Assembly (NCBI GenBank): GCA_017615245.1
Contig: JAGAAL010000040.1
Coordinates: 1 to 64,000, forward strand
DNA: 64,000 bases
Direction of reading: 5' to 3'
Origin: Bacteroidaceae bacterium
Lineage (GTDB): Bacteria; Bacteroidota; Bacteroidia; Bacteroidales; Bacteroidaceae
In this document: piece after piece, positions 44,007 to 51,624 of the stretch
How the letters are laid out: every line of letters begins with the position of its first letter
How positions within the stretch are numbered: position 1 is the stretch's first letter
Position numbers and translations under genes: made by a program
The notes under the pieces: model-generated
Database searches by the model: none
What the model saw: the letters and a program-made list of their open reading frames with translations, nothing else
What the model was told of the DNA's origin: nothing

Positions 44007-44086
44007 GTTCCACAGCGTGGAACCAGTGTTCAAGGACGTGGAACACAGGTTCCTGGGCGTGGAACACTGATTCCACGCCCAGGAAC
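44007..44086. repeat. Four tandem 21-nt palindromic units
   Basis: Four 17-nt palindromes, GTTCCACAGCGTGGAAC (44007-44023), GTTCAAGGACGTGGAAC (44028-44044), GTTCCTGGGCGTGGAAC (44049-44065) and ATTCCACGCCCAGGAAC (44070-44086), are separated by 4-nt linkers CAGT, ACAG and ACTG. Units 1 and 3 have perfect 5-bp arms; units 2 and 4 have one arm mismatch each. The 7-nt centres vary. Together they could fold into a row of small hairpins or bind a dimeric protein once per two helical turns. Confidence 0.9.
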
Positions 44087-44365
44087 AAGAAAATGTATTA
44101 GGGATAAGAACAAATAAAACGAAGCTTGTAATGCGGGGTGGATGTTGCTGATAGTGGATGATGTAAGGTCGCCCTTATATTCAGGAACTATCAGCAACAG
44201 ACACAATATCGAGGAACGAGATGTCAATCCGAAGAAGTTTTTTTATCATCTTTGCCAATATGTTTTTCTTGGTTTTTATTCAAGGCAACACAGGAATATG
44301 CAAATAATCCAAGAGGCGGCACATTGTTAACAACTACATAAATATTGTTAATAATGATTAAATAA

Positions 44366-44397
44366 TTTGGCGGTTACTACAAAATGTAGTTACTTTG
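44366..44397 (+). promoter_or_regulatory. Promoter of the BlaI/BlaR1-like operon
   Basis: TTTG at 44366-44369, a 20-bp spacer and TTACTTTG at 44390-44397 (one mismatch to TAnnTTTG). The ATG is at 44423. Confidence 0.7.
44376..44390. promoter_or_regulatory. BlaI-type operator within the promoter
   Basis: ACTACA-AAA-TGTAGT is a perfect palindrome with a 3-nt centre. It contains the TACA/TGTA half-sites typical of BlaI/MecI operators. It lies between the -33 and -7 boxes, so repressor binding would block transcription of its own operon. Confidence 0.8.
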
Positions 44398-44422
44398 TAG
44401 CGAAACTAAAAATAATAAGAAG

Positions 44423-44779
44423 ATGAAGAAACTGACAGATAAGGAACTAACGATTATGGAAGTGCTGTGGGAGCATGGTGAGCTGTCGATTCGCGACCTC
44501 ATCAACTACCTTCCAGGGCCTGCTGCCCACTTCAATACGATTGCCACCTATGTGCGACGATTGGAGATGCACAGCATGATCTCGCATCGCGAACTGAGTG
44601 CGAAGTTCTATTTGTATGATGCTGCCGTCACACGCGAACAGTATATCAACACGATTAATAAGGATAATGTCAACAAACTGTTTGGCGGCTCGTATATGGA
44701 CTTCATCTCGAATCTAGTGAAGGAGCATGATGTGAGTGTGGATGAACTGAAGGAACTAATTAAAATGGTGGAGGGATAG
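44423..44779 (+). CDS. BlaI/MecI/CopY-family repressor
   Basis: Winged-helix repressor of 118 residues. The DNA-binding domain covers about 1-70: LTDKELTIMEVLWEHGELSIRDLINYL, then HFNTIATYVRRLEMHSMI, then a wing (AKFYLYDAAVTREQY). The C-terminal helix dimerises, and the cleavage site used by BlaR-type proteases normally lies between these parts. It ends one base before the M56 gene. The palindrome at 44376-44390 is its likely operator. Confidence 0.93.
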   Translation: MKKLTDKELTIMEVLWEHGELSIRDLINYLPGPAAHFNTIATYVRRLEMHSMISHRELSAKFYLYDAAVTREQYINTINKDNVNKLFGGSYMDFISNLVKEHDVSVDELKELIKMVEG

Positions 44780-44780
44780 T

Positions 44781-46589
44781 ATGGGTAGTTTTGTAATATA
44801 TATTCTCGAATGGACGCTGTGCCTGTCGGCTTTTCTGCTGTTGTACAAGATGTGCTTCAGCGGGAGTACGTTCCATCGTTTCAACCGTCTGTTCCTCTTG
44901 GGCAGTGTGGTCGTTGCAGCGATGCTGCCTATGATTCATATCACGACCAGCGAAGAGATGGAACCTATCGCAGAGGTGTGCCGTCTAAACACGGAGGAGC
45001 TGGAACCCTTACCTGTGGCCGAAACCATTCAGATGCAAGTAGCTGAGACGCAAGAACAACTTTCAACTCTCAACTCTCAACTTTCAACTTCCCAGAAAGT
45101 CTTCCTCGCCATCGCCCTCACATACCTTATTTATATACTGATTCAGGTAGTGGGATGGATGAGGTCGTTTGTGAAGATGATGCTGTTCCTCAGGGGGAAG
45201 CGCACAAGGAGAGTGGGTAGATGGATACGGCTGGTGGTACACGATGAGGAATACGGACCATTCAGTTGGATGAACTATATGGTCATCTCAGAAAAGGAGA
45301 ACGGCTTTGCTCGTCGTGCCAGCATGCGTCATGAGTTGTCGCACATCGTGCTGATGCATCACCTTGACCTGGTGTTCCTACTGCTGTGCACATTGGTCAA
45401 CCCTGTATGTTGGTTTATCATGAAAGAAATAAAGATGGTTCACGAATATGAGGCAGATGATGAAGTGATCAATCATTATCACATTCAGAGTCGTGACTAT
45501 CAGCGATTATTAGTACTGCGGACAGTTGGAGCGGAGGCCTACGCGCTGGCTAGTTCGTTTAATCTCAACATTAAAAAACGAATCATTATGATGAAGAAGA
45601 AACAATCAACGTGGTGGCGCATGATGTGGATTGCAGTCACCCTGCCGCTCGTAGGCATTGCGCTTACAGCGTTCTCGAAACCCAAAGAGGCCTTGAAAGA
45701 AGTGGTGGACAGTAGCGTTACGAGCCTCTCACTAACCCTCCCCTCAAGGGAGGGAACCGTAAGCGAAGTCATTGAAACACAGGCTCCTACACCTGTGGAA
45801 GAAGCAGAAAACGCTGTAGAAGAGATAGAAGCCATTGATGACGTGAAGCCTGGCGACATGATTACTGGCTGTGTCACAGACGACAAAAATATGCCGGTGA
45901 TGATGGTGAATATCTTTGAAAAAGATGAGTTTGGCCGTATCGTGGCCCATGCGGTGAGCGACCTGAATGGCGATTTCGCCTTCAAACTGGTCAACCCTCA
46001 GCATAAACTGACTGTGTCTTGTCCTGGCTTTGCCACACAAACGCTGGACATCAAGGACAAAGAGGTGAATGTCACCCTGAAGCATAACGCAAAACTCGAT
46101 GGGGCGACGGTGTACACAGCAGCCAATGCGATAAGGGAGGAAAACTCACACTTCAAGGACGAAGCCTTGCCTCAAGACGGCACTTTCCAAGTTGTAGAAA
46201 AGATGGCGGCTTATCCAGGAGGCGCAGAAGCCCTTAAGGAGTATATAAACATGAACCTGAGGTATCCTGTCATTGCAAAGGAGAACCAAGTTGAAGCAGA
46301 CATCATCGTGGAATTCACAGTTGGCAAGACGGGATTGGTTTCCTCTGCCAGAGTCGTAGAATGCAGTTCCTCTTCTCCACTGGTAACTGCAGAAGTCAGC
46401 AAGGCAGCAGAAGAATATGACCCAGAAGCTGTCGAGACGATGAAAGCTTACTACGATGCCGTAGAAGCCCTGAAGGAAGAAGCCGTCCATTTGGTACGCA
46501 GCATGTCGCGTTGGGAACCCAGCCGTCGCAATGGATTGCGTTTCGAAACTGAGATGACAATCCCTATCAGTTTCAAGCTGATGAAGTAA
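44781..46589 (+). CDS. BlaR1-like M56 membrane metallopeptidase with CarboxypepD_reg and TonB_C-like domains
   Basis: Membrane sensor-protease of 602 residues, presumed to cleave the repressor encoded just upstream. Membrane helices lie at about 5-25, 34-52, 108-130, 195-215 and 273-295. The zinc site is H184-ELS-H188 with E and D residues in MVHEYEADDEVINHY. The periplasmic part has a carboxypeptidase-regulatory-like domain (about 355-430) and a TonB_C-like domain (about 472-600, YPGGAEALKEYINMNLRYPV) instead of a penicillin-binding domain, so the signal is probably not a beta-lactam. Two repeat types are embedded in frame: a heptamer array (LSTLNSQLSTS, 45057-45091) and a GC palindrome (SLTLPSREG, 45723-45756). 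Confidence 0.88.
   Translation: MGSFVIYILEWTLCLSAFLLLYKMCFSGSTFHRFNRLFLLGSVVVAAMLPMIHITTSEEMEPIAEVCRLNTEELEPLPVAETIQMQVAETQEQLSTLNSQLSTSQKVFLAIALTYLIYILIQVVGWMRSFVKMMLFLRGKRTRRVGRWIRLVVHDEEYGPFSWMNYMVISEKENGFARRASMRHELSHIVLMHHLDLVFLLLCTLVNPVCWFIMKEIKMVHEYEADDEVINHYHIQSRDYQRLLVLRTVGAEAYALASSFNLNIKKRIIMMKKKQSTWWRMMWIAVTLPLVGIALTAFSKPKEALKEVVDSSVTSLSLTLPSREGTVSEVIETQAPTPVEEAENAVEEIEAIDDVKPGDMITGCVTDDKNMPVMMVNIFEKDEFGRIVAHAVSDLNGDFAFKLVNPQHKLTVSCPGFATQTLDIKDKEVNVTLKHNAKLDGATVYTAANAIREENSHFKDEALPQDGTFQVVEKMAAYPGGAEALKEYINMNLRYPVIAKENQVEADIIVEFTVGKTGLVSSARVVECSSSSPLVTAEVSKAAEEYDPEAVETMKAYYDAVEALKEEAVHLVRSMSRWEPSRRNGLRFETEMTIPISFKLMK
45057..45091. repeat. Heptamer array inside the BlaR1-like gene
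   Basis: Five heptamers, CAACTTT, CAACTCT, CAACTCT, CAACTTT and CAACTTC, are read through as QLSTLNSQLSTS between two membrane segments. Confidence 0.85.
45723..45756. repeat. GC palindrome inside the BlaR1-like gene
   Basis: GCCTCTCACTAACCCTCCCC continues as TCAAGGGAGGGAA. It aligns closely with the minus strand of 12425-12460 and is translated as SLSLTLPSREG just after the last membrane helix. Confidence 0.8.
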
Positions 46590-46600
46590 AAGCCACCAGC

Positions 46601-46647
46601 CAGCCCCCTTCCCGTCCCCCCCTAGAGGGGGAGGTTTAGAGGAGGCC
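46601..46647. repeat. GC-rich palindrome after the BlaR1-like gene
   Basis: CCCCCCTAGAGGGGG-type core flanked by CCCTTCCCGT and GTTTAGAGGAGGCC. The minus strand has the family order GGCCTCCTCTAAACCTCCCC. It begins 12 bp after the stop codon. Confidence 0.7.
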
Positions 46648-46656
46648 AATAATATG

Positions 46657-46686
46657 CTCCCACTTTGCGGTGGGAGTATGTTTTTT
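46657..46686 (+). terminator. Terminator of the BlaI/BlaR1-like operon
   Basis: CTCCCAC (46657-46663) pairs with GTGGGAG (46670-46676), followed after TATG by six T. Confidence 0.75.
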
Positions 46687-46720
46687 ATAAAAACTATCGC
46701 TTTTCTTGCGTGTAATTTTA

Positions 46721-46748
46721 ATAATTCATAATTCATAATTCATAATTA
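46721..46748. repeat. ATAATTC heptamers upstream of mnmG
   Basis: ATAATTC three times, then ATAATTA, end 12 bp before the -7 box at 46761-46768. They cover the expected -33 position. Confidence 0.85.
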
Positions 46749-46760
46749 AAATATATTTCG

Positions 46761-46768
46761 TATCTTTG
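46761..46768 (+). promoter_or_regulatory. -7 element of the mnmG promoter
   Basis: TATCTTTG lies only 8 bp before the ATG at 46777, predicting a nearly leaderless mRNA. A second ATG follows at 46783. Confidence 0.7.
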
Positions 46769-46776
46769 CTGCCGAA

Positions 46777-48663
46777 ATGATAATGAATTATGATGTCATA
46801 GTGGTTGGTGCAGGACATGCGGGCTGTGAGGCAGCATGTGCTGCCGCTCGTCTTGGTGCCAAGACCTGTCTGGTGACGATGGATATGAACAAGATTGCAC
46901 AAATGTCGTGCAATCCTGCTGTTGGTGGTATCGCGAAAGGTCAGATAGTCCGTGAGATTGATGCGCTGGGTGGCATGATGGGTATCGTGACTGACCGCTG
47001 TTCCATCCAGTTCCGCATGCTGAACCTCTCGAAAGGGCCTGCCGTATGGAGCCCTCGTGCTCAGTGCGACAGAGGTAAGTTCATCTGGGCTTGGCGTGAG
47101 GTTTTAGAAAACACCCCCAACCTACATATTTGGCAAGATCAGGTGTGCGAACTAGAAGTTAAAGAGGTTAGAGGTGAGAGGTTAGAAGTAAGAGGTGTCA
47201 AGACCATCTGGGGTGCTGAACTGAGGGCGAAGTGTGTGGTGATTACTGCTGGCACATTCCTCAACGGATTAATGCACATAGGTCGCAAGCAGATTGCAGG
47301 TGGACGCATTGCAGAACCTGCTGTGACGGGATTAACAGAATCCATTACGAAACTAGGCATCCGCAGCGACAGGATGAAGACGGGTACACCTGTGAGGATT
47401 GACAAACGGAGTGTAGACTTCTCACAAGTAGAGATTCAAGAAGGTGACAACACCTTCCACCGCTTCTCGTTCATGTCGGAGCCACGTAAGCTACAGCAAC
47501 TCCCTTGCTGGATGTTCAAAACCAACCACGAAGTGCATGAGATACTGCGTTCGGGCTTAAAAGACTCACCGCTCTACAACGGACAGATACAAAGCATCGG
47601 ACCTCGCTACTGCCCCAGCATCGAAACCAAGCTGCACACCTTCCCTGACAAGGAGGAGCACCAGCTATTCTTGGAACCAGAGGGCGAGACCACCAACGAA
47701 TTATACCTCAATGGCTTCTCTTCGTCCCTGCCGATGGACATCCAGATTGAGGCGTTGAAGAAGATACCTGCCCTGAGGAACCTGGTGGTGTATCGCCCAG
47801 GTTACGCTATCGAATACGACTTCTTCGACCCTACCCAACTGACCCATTCGCTGGAGTCAAAAGTGGTAGAAGGACTGTTCCTAGCAGGTCAGGTGAATGG
47901 TACGACAGGTTACGAGGAGGCAGCAGGGCAAGGACTGATAGCAGGTATCAACGCTGCCATCAAGTGTAGTGGCGGCGAACCGTTTACGTTGAAACGTAAC
48001 GAAGCCTATATTGGAGTGCTGATTGACGACTTGGTGACAAAAGGTGTGGACGAACCCTATCGCATGTTCACCTCGAGAGCAGAGTATCGCATCCTGCTGC
48101 GTCAGGACGATGCTGATATGCGCTTGACAGAACGCAGCTACAAACTGGGATTAGCTTCGGAGGAGCGCTACCAGTATTTAGTGAAGAAACGCGATGAAAT
48201 CGAGCATTTTATCGACTTCGCAGAGCATTTCTCCATCAAGCCTGCCCTCATTAACGATGCATTGACACAGATTGGTACCACACCATTAGAGCGCGGCTGC
48301 AAACTGGTAGATTTGCTGGGACGTCCCAATGTCACCATCGAGAATCTGGCACCACATATCAAAGCTCTCAAGAGCGAGATGGACAAGATCGAGGAACGCA
48401 AAGAAGAAATCCTCGAAGCAGCCGAGATACGCATCAAGTACAAGGGCTACATAGAGCGCGAGAACATGGTGGCAGAGAAGATGCTGCGACTGGAGAACAT
48501 CAAGATTCAGGGGAAGTTCGACTACATGAACATGAATCAAATCACCATCGAAGCTCGCCAGAAACTCGCTGCCATCAATCCGGTAACGCTGGCTCAGGCC
48601 AGCCGCATCCCAGGTGTGTCGCCCTGCGACATCAATGTGATGCTGGTGCTGATGGGACGGTAA
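46777..48663 (+). CDS. mnmG: tRNA uridine-5-carboxymethylaminomethyl(34) synthesis protein MnmG
   Basis: FAD-dependent subunit of the MnmE-MnmG complex that modifies the wobble uridine of several tRNAs. It has 628 residues. The FAD motif is VVGAGHAGCEAACAAARLG (9-25). MSCNPAVGGIAKGQIVREID and GTTGYEEAAGQGLIAGINAA are diagnostic, and the C-terminal domain binds MnmE. A run of heptamers (47164-47198) is translated as EVRGERLEVRG in a loop after about residue 125, slightly longer than the matching region of the E. coli enzyme as I recall it. Start is ATG 46777 or 46783. Confidence 0.96.
   Translation: MIMNYDVIVVGAGHAGCEAACAAARLGAKTCLVTMDMNKIAQMSCNPAVGGIAKGQIVREIDALGGMMGIVTDRCSIQFRMLNLSKGPAVWSPRAQCDRGKFIWAWREVLENTPNLHIWQDQVCELEVKEVRGERLEVRGVKTIWGAELRAKCVVITAGTFLNGLMHIGRKQIAGGRIAEPAVTGLTESITKLGIRSDRMKTGTPVRIDKRSVDFSQVEIQEGDNTFHRFSFMSEPRKLQQLPCWMFKTNHEVHEILRSGLKDSPLYNGQIQSIGPRYCPSIETKLHTFPDKEEHQLFLEPEGETTNELYLNGFSSSLPMDIQIEALKKIPALRNLVVYRPGYAIEYDFFDPTQLTHSLESKVVEGLFLAGQVNGTTGYEEAAGQGLIAGINAAIKCSGGEPFTLKRNEAYIGVLIDDLVTKGVDEPYRMFTSRAEYRILLRQDDADMRLTERSYKLGLASEERYQYLVKKRDEIEHFIDFAEHFSIKPALINDALTQIGTTPLERGCKLVDLLGRPNVTIENLAPHIKALKSEMDKIEERKEEILEAAEIRIKYKGYIERENMVAEKMLRLENIKIQGKFDYMNMNQITIEARQKLAAINPVTLAQASRIPGVSPCDINVMLVLMGR
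47164..47198. repeat. Heptamer array inside mnmG
   Basis: GAGGTTA, GAGGTGA, GAGGTTA, GAAGTAA and GAGGTGT are read in frame as part of mnmG, preceded by a related GAAGTTA. Confidence 0.85.
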
Positions 48664-48735
48664 AGTTGATAGTTTATAGTTGATAGTTTAAAGTCAGTTG
48701 AATGAGTTTATAGTGAATAGTTAAATAGTCAAACA
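48664..48735. repeat. Heptamer-rich spacer between mnmG and apt
   Basis: AGTTGAT, AGTTTAT, AGTTGAT and AGTTTAA (48664-48691) begin directly after the mnmG stop and are followed by degenerate AGTTTAT/AGTGAAT units. I found no -7 box between the array and apt. Confidence 0.75.
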
Positions 48736-48754
48736 GCTAAATTACAATAAATCG

Positions 48755-49282
48755 ATGAATAACAAAGTACTATTGGACAATCTGCGTGCGATACCAGATT
48801 TCCCCAAGAAAGGAATCAACTTCCGTGATGTGACCACTCTCTACAAGAATGCGGAGTGTGTAAAGATTATGCTCGACGAATTGGAGGAACTTTACAAAGA
48901 TAAGGGTATCACTAAAATTGTCGGCATTGAGAGTCGAGGGTTTGTGATGGCTTCAGCATTAGCTGGCAGATTAGGTTGTGGTATTGTCCTGGCACGTAAA
49001 CCAGGCAAACTACCGGCAACAGTCATCAAAGAATCCTTTTCGAAAGAATATGGGGTCGACACCATCGAAATGCATTTAGACTCCATTGACGAAAACGACG
49101 TTGTACTTATCCATGATGATTTGTTAGCTACAGGAGGTACAGCAAAAGCCGCCTACAATTTAGTGCAACATTTTCATCCGAAGAAGGTCTATATGAACTT
49201 CATCATCGAAATCACAGACGAAGGACTGCATGGGCGTGATCTCTTTAAGGACATTGACTTGACTACACTCATGGTAATCTAA
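48755..49282 (+). CDS. apt: Adenine phosphoribosyltransferase
   Basis: Salvages adenine to AMP using PRPP; 175 residues. The N-terminus LLDNLRAIPDFPKKGINFRDVTTLYK is typical. GIESRGFVMASALA and LARKPGKLP form the base site, and VVLIHDDLLATGGTAKAA is the PRPP loop. Cytosolic. It may be read through from mnmG. Confidence 0.97.
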   Translation: MNNKVLLDNLRAIPDFPKKGINFRDVTTLYKNAECVKIMLDELEELYKDKGITKIVGIESRGFVMASALAGRLGCGIVLARKPGKLPATVIKESFSKEYGVDTIEMHLDSIDENDVVLIHDDLLATGGTAKAAYNLVQHFHPKKVYMNFIIEITDEGLHGRDLFKDIDLTTLMVI

Positions 49283-49323
49283 GAAACATAGCTCGAAACG
49301 CCTTTAACAAGAAGGAGGCATAA

Positions 49324-51147
49324 ATGGCGAAGGAAGAGGACGATACACGGCTTGAGCGACTGAAACGCATCGTGCTGGCACTCCCAGAGAGTCCCGGATG
49401 CTATCAGTACTTCGACGGTGAGGGCACCATCATCTATGTGGGTAAGGCCAAGAATCTGAAACGTCGTGTCAGTTCGTATTTCAACAAAACCGCCCAAACG
49501 CTGAAGACACAGATACTGGTCAGCAAGATAGAGAACATCAACTATGTAGTGGTACCCACAGACGAAGATGCCCTACTGCTGGAGAACAACCTCATCAAGA
49601 AATACAAACCAAGGTACAACATCCTGCTGAAGGACGATAAGACCTACCCATCCGTCTGTGTCACTAACGAGGAGTTCCCAAGAGTGTTCAAGACACGTAA
49701 GATTATCCCAGGCGTGGGAACATACTATGGCCCATTCAGTCACGCAGGAATCCTCAACACCATGTTGGAGCTAATCAATCGCATCTATCCCCTTCGCCGA
49801 TGTCGCTTTGCGATGTCAAGCCAACAGATCGAGGATGGTAAGTTCAAGGCCTGTCTGGAATACCACATTAAGAACTGCAAAGCACCTTGTGTAGGTTGGC
49901 AGACGAAGGAAGAGTATATGGAAAGTGTGGCTGAAGTGAAGGAGATTTTGAAAGGAAACACACGCAAGGTCTGTGCAACATTGCTCCAAAAAATGGCCAT
50001 TCTATCGGAAGAATTGCGATTTGAGGAGGCACAGGAACTAAAACGCAAATATGATCTTGCGCTGGCGTTCTGTGAGAAAAGTGAGGTGATTGCCCAGCAC
50101 GAACACAACATCGATGTGTTCTCCATCGCTGACGATGAGAAATCGGCCTTTATCAACTACCTGCATGTCACCAATGGCTGCATCAATCAGGCATTCACCT
50201 TTGAGTACGCGAAACGTATGGACGAAGAACCAGAAGACCTCTTAGCATTGGGTATCGTAGAGATGCGCGAACGCTATCACAGCGACTCCAAGGAGATCAT
50301 CGTGCCCTTCCCATTAGAGGTGGAACTGAAAGATGTCACTATCACAGTGCCACAGCGAGGCGATAAAAAACATCTGCTGGACCTCTCGCTGGCAAACGTA
50401 AGGCAATATAAGTTCGACAAGGCGAAGCAAGCAGAGAAACTTAACCCTGAACAGCGGTCGACCAACCTGTTGAAGGAATTGCAGACGAAACTGAAACTGG
50501 AACACCTGCCCCTCCATATCGAGTGTTTCGACAACTCCAACATACAAGGGGCAGAGGCTGTAGCAGGATGTGTGGTGTTCAAGAAAGCGAAACCAGCCAA
50601 ATCGGAATACCGGAAGTATATTATCAAGACGGTAGAAGGCCCTGACGACTATGCCTCGATGGCAGAGGTGGTATATCGCCGATACAAGCGTCTGATAGAT
50701 GAAGCAGGGGAACTGCCAAGTCTCATTATTGCTGATGGCGGCAAAGGGCAGATGGGTATCATCAAGCATGTGGTGGAGGACGAACTCCAATTGCAGATAC
50801 CTATCGCAGGATTGGCAAAAGATGGCAAGCATCGCACCTCGGAACTGCTGACCTATCAGGACGGACAGATTGTTACCGTGGGCGTGGAGATGAAGAGTGC
50901 GCTGTTCCAGTTCCTCACCCGCATTCAGGACGAAGTACACAGATATGCTATCCAGTTCCATCGTGACAAACGCTCGAAGGCACAGGTGGCATCGGAGTTA
51001 GATCAGATAAAAGGCATAGGAGCCGCTACGAAGACAGCATTGCTGAAGCAGTTCAAGAGTGTGAAACGCATTCGTGAGGCTAGCGAGGAAGCGATTGCAG
51101 AAGTGGTGGGCAAAGCCAAAGCAAGAATCATTAAGGAAGCATTATGA
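49324..51147 (+). CDS. uvrC: Excinuclease ABC subunit C
   Basis: Dual-incision nuclease of nucleotide excision repair, 607 residues. The N-terminal GIY-YIG domain (PGCYQYFDGEGTIIYVGKAKNLKRRVSSYF) makes the 3' cut. A UVR domain follows (LRFEEAQELKRKYDLAL). The RNase H-like domain (IECFDNSNIQGAEAVAGCVVF, IIADGGKGQMG) makes the 5' cut, and helix-hairpin-helix motifs close the protein (IKGIGAATKTALLKQF). Its stop overlaps the start of dtd by 4 nt. Confidence 0.97.
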   Translation: MAKEEDDTRLERLKRIVLALPESPGCYQYFDGEGTIIYVGKAKNLKRRVSSYFNKTAQTLKTQILVSKIENINYVVVPTDEDALLLENNLIKKYKPRYNILLKDDKTYPSVCVTNEEFPRVFKTRKIIPGVGTYYGPFSHAGILNTMLELINRIYPLRRCRFAMSSQQIEDGKFKACLEYHIKNCKAPCVGWQTKEEYMESVAEVKEILKGNTRKVCATLLQKMAILSEELRFEEAQELKRKYDLALAFCEKSEVIAQHEHNIDVFSIADDEKSAFINYLHVTNGCINQAFTFEYAKRMDEEPEDLLALGIVEMRERYHSDSKEIIVPFPLEVELKDVTITVPQRGDKKHLLDLSLANVRQYKFDKAKQAEKLNPEQRSTNLLKELQTKLKLEHLPLHIECFDNSNIQGAEAVAGCVVFKKAKPAKSEYRKYIIKTVEGPDDYASMAEVVYRRYKRLIDEAGELPSLIIADGGKGQMGIIKHVVEDELQLQIPIAGLAKDGKHRTSELLTYQDGQIVTVGVEMKSALFQFLTRIQDEVHRYAIQFHRDKRSKAQVASELDQIKGIGAATKTALLKQFKSVKRIREASEEAIAEVVGKAKARIIKEAL

Positions 51148-51596
51148 GAGCAGTCATACAACGAGTCAGCGAAGCATCCGTCACGATTGACGGAGCAGTC
51201 AGAGCACAGATAGGGAAAGGTTATTTAGTGCTTCTGGGCTGTGAGAATGCTGACACACAAGAGGATATCGAGTGGTTGAGCAAGAAAGTGGTGAATCTGC
51301 GGGTGTTCGACGATGAGAATGGGGTGATGAACCGCTCTATATTAGAAATAGGTGGTGAAATACTGGTTGTCAGCCAGTTCACCCTTTGGGCATCCTACAA
51401 GAAAGGGAACCGTCCCAGCTACCTCAGGGCAGGCAGCCACGAGGTTACCATTCCCCTCTATGAGCAGTTCTGCCGCCAACTCTCTGCCGACTTAGACAAG
51501 GAAGTGGCCACAGGAGAGTTTGGAGCCGACATGAAAGTATCCCTTGTGAATGACGGCCCTGTCACCATCTGCATGGATACGAAGAATAAGGAATAA
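51144..51596 (+). CDS. dtd: D-aminoacyl-tRNA deacylase
   Basis: Removes D-amino acids (and glycine mischarged on tRNA-Ala) from tRNA. It has 150 residues with MRAVIQRVSEASVTIDG at the N-terminus, the SQFTLWASYKKGNRPSY motif and the C-terminal NDGPVTICMDT, which hold the cross-subunit active site. Translationally coupled to uvrC by an ATGA overlap. Confidence 0.96.
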   Translation: MRAVIQRVSEASVTIDGAVRAQIGKGYLVLLGCENADTQEDIEWLSKKVVNLRVFDDENGVMNRSILEIGGEILVVSQFTLWASYKKGNRPSYLRAGSHEVTIPLYEQFCRQLSADLDKEVATGEFGADMKVSLVNDGPVTICMDTKNKE

Positions 51597-51624
51597 CTCA
51601 TAAGACCCATTAACCCCATACAAT

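Larger units (their letters stand above)
43871..44422. other. 552-bp divergent regulatory region
   Basis: Separates the sigma operon (minus) from the blaI-like operon (plus). It contains the sigma -7 box, the 21-nt palindromic array at 44007-44086, an unassigned stretch (44090-44340) and the blaI-type promoter with operator. I see no gene or tRNA. Confidence 0.7.

Noticed and set aside
44007..44086. CRISPR array
   Set aside because: Units are only 21 nt with 7-nt variable centres inside palindromes; there are no spacers of normal length and no cas genes.
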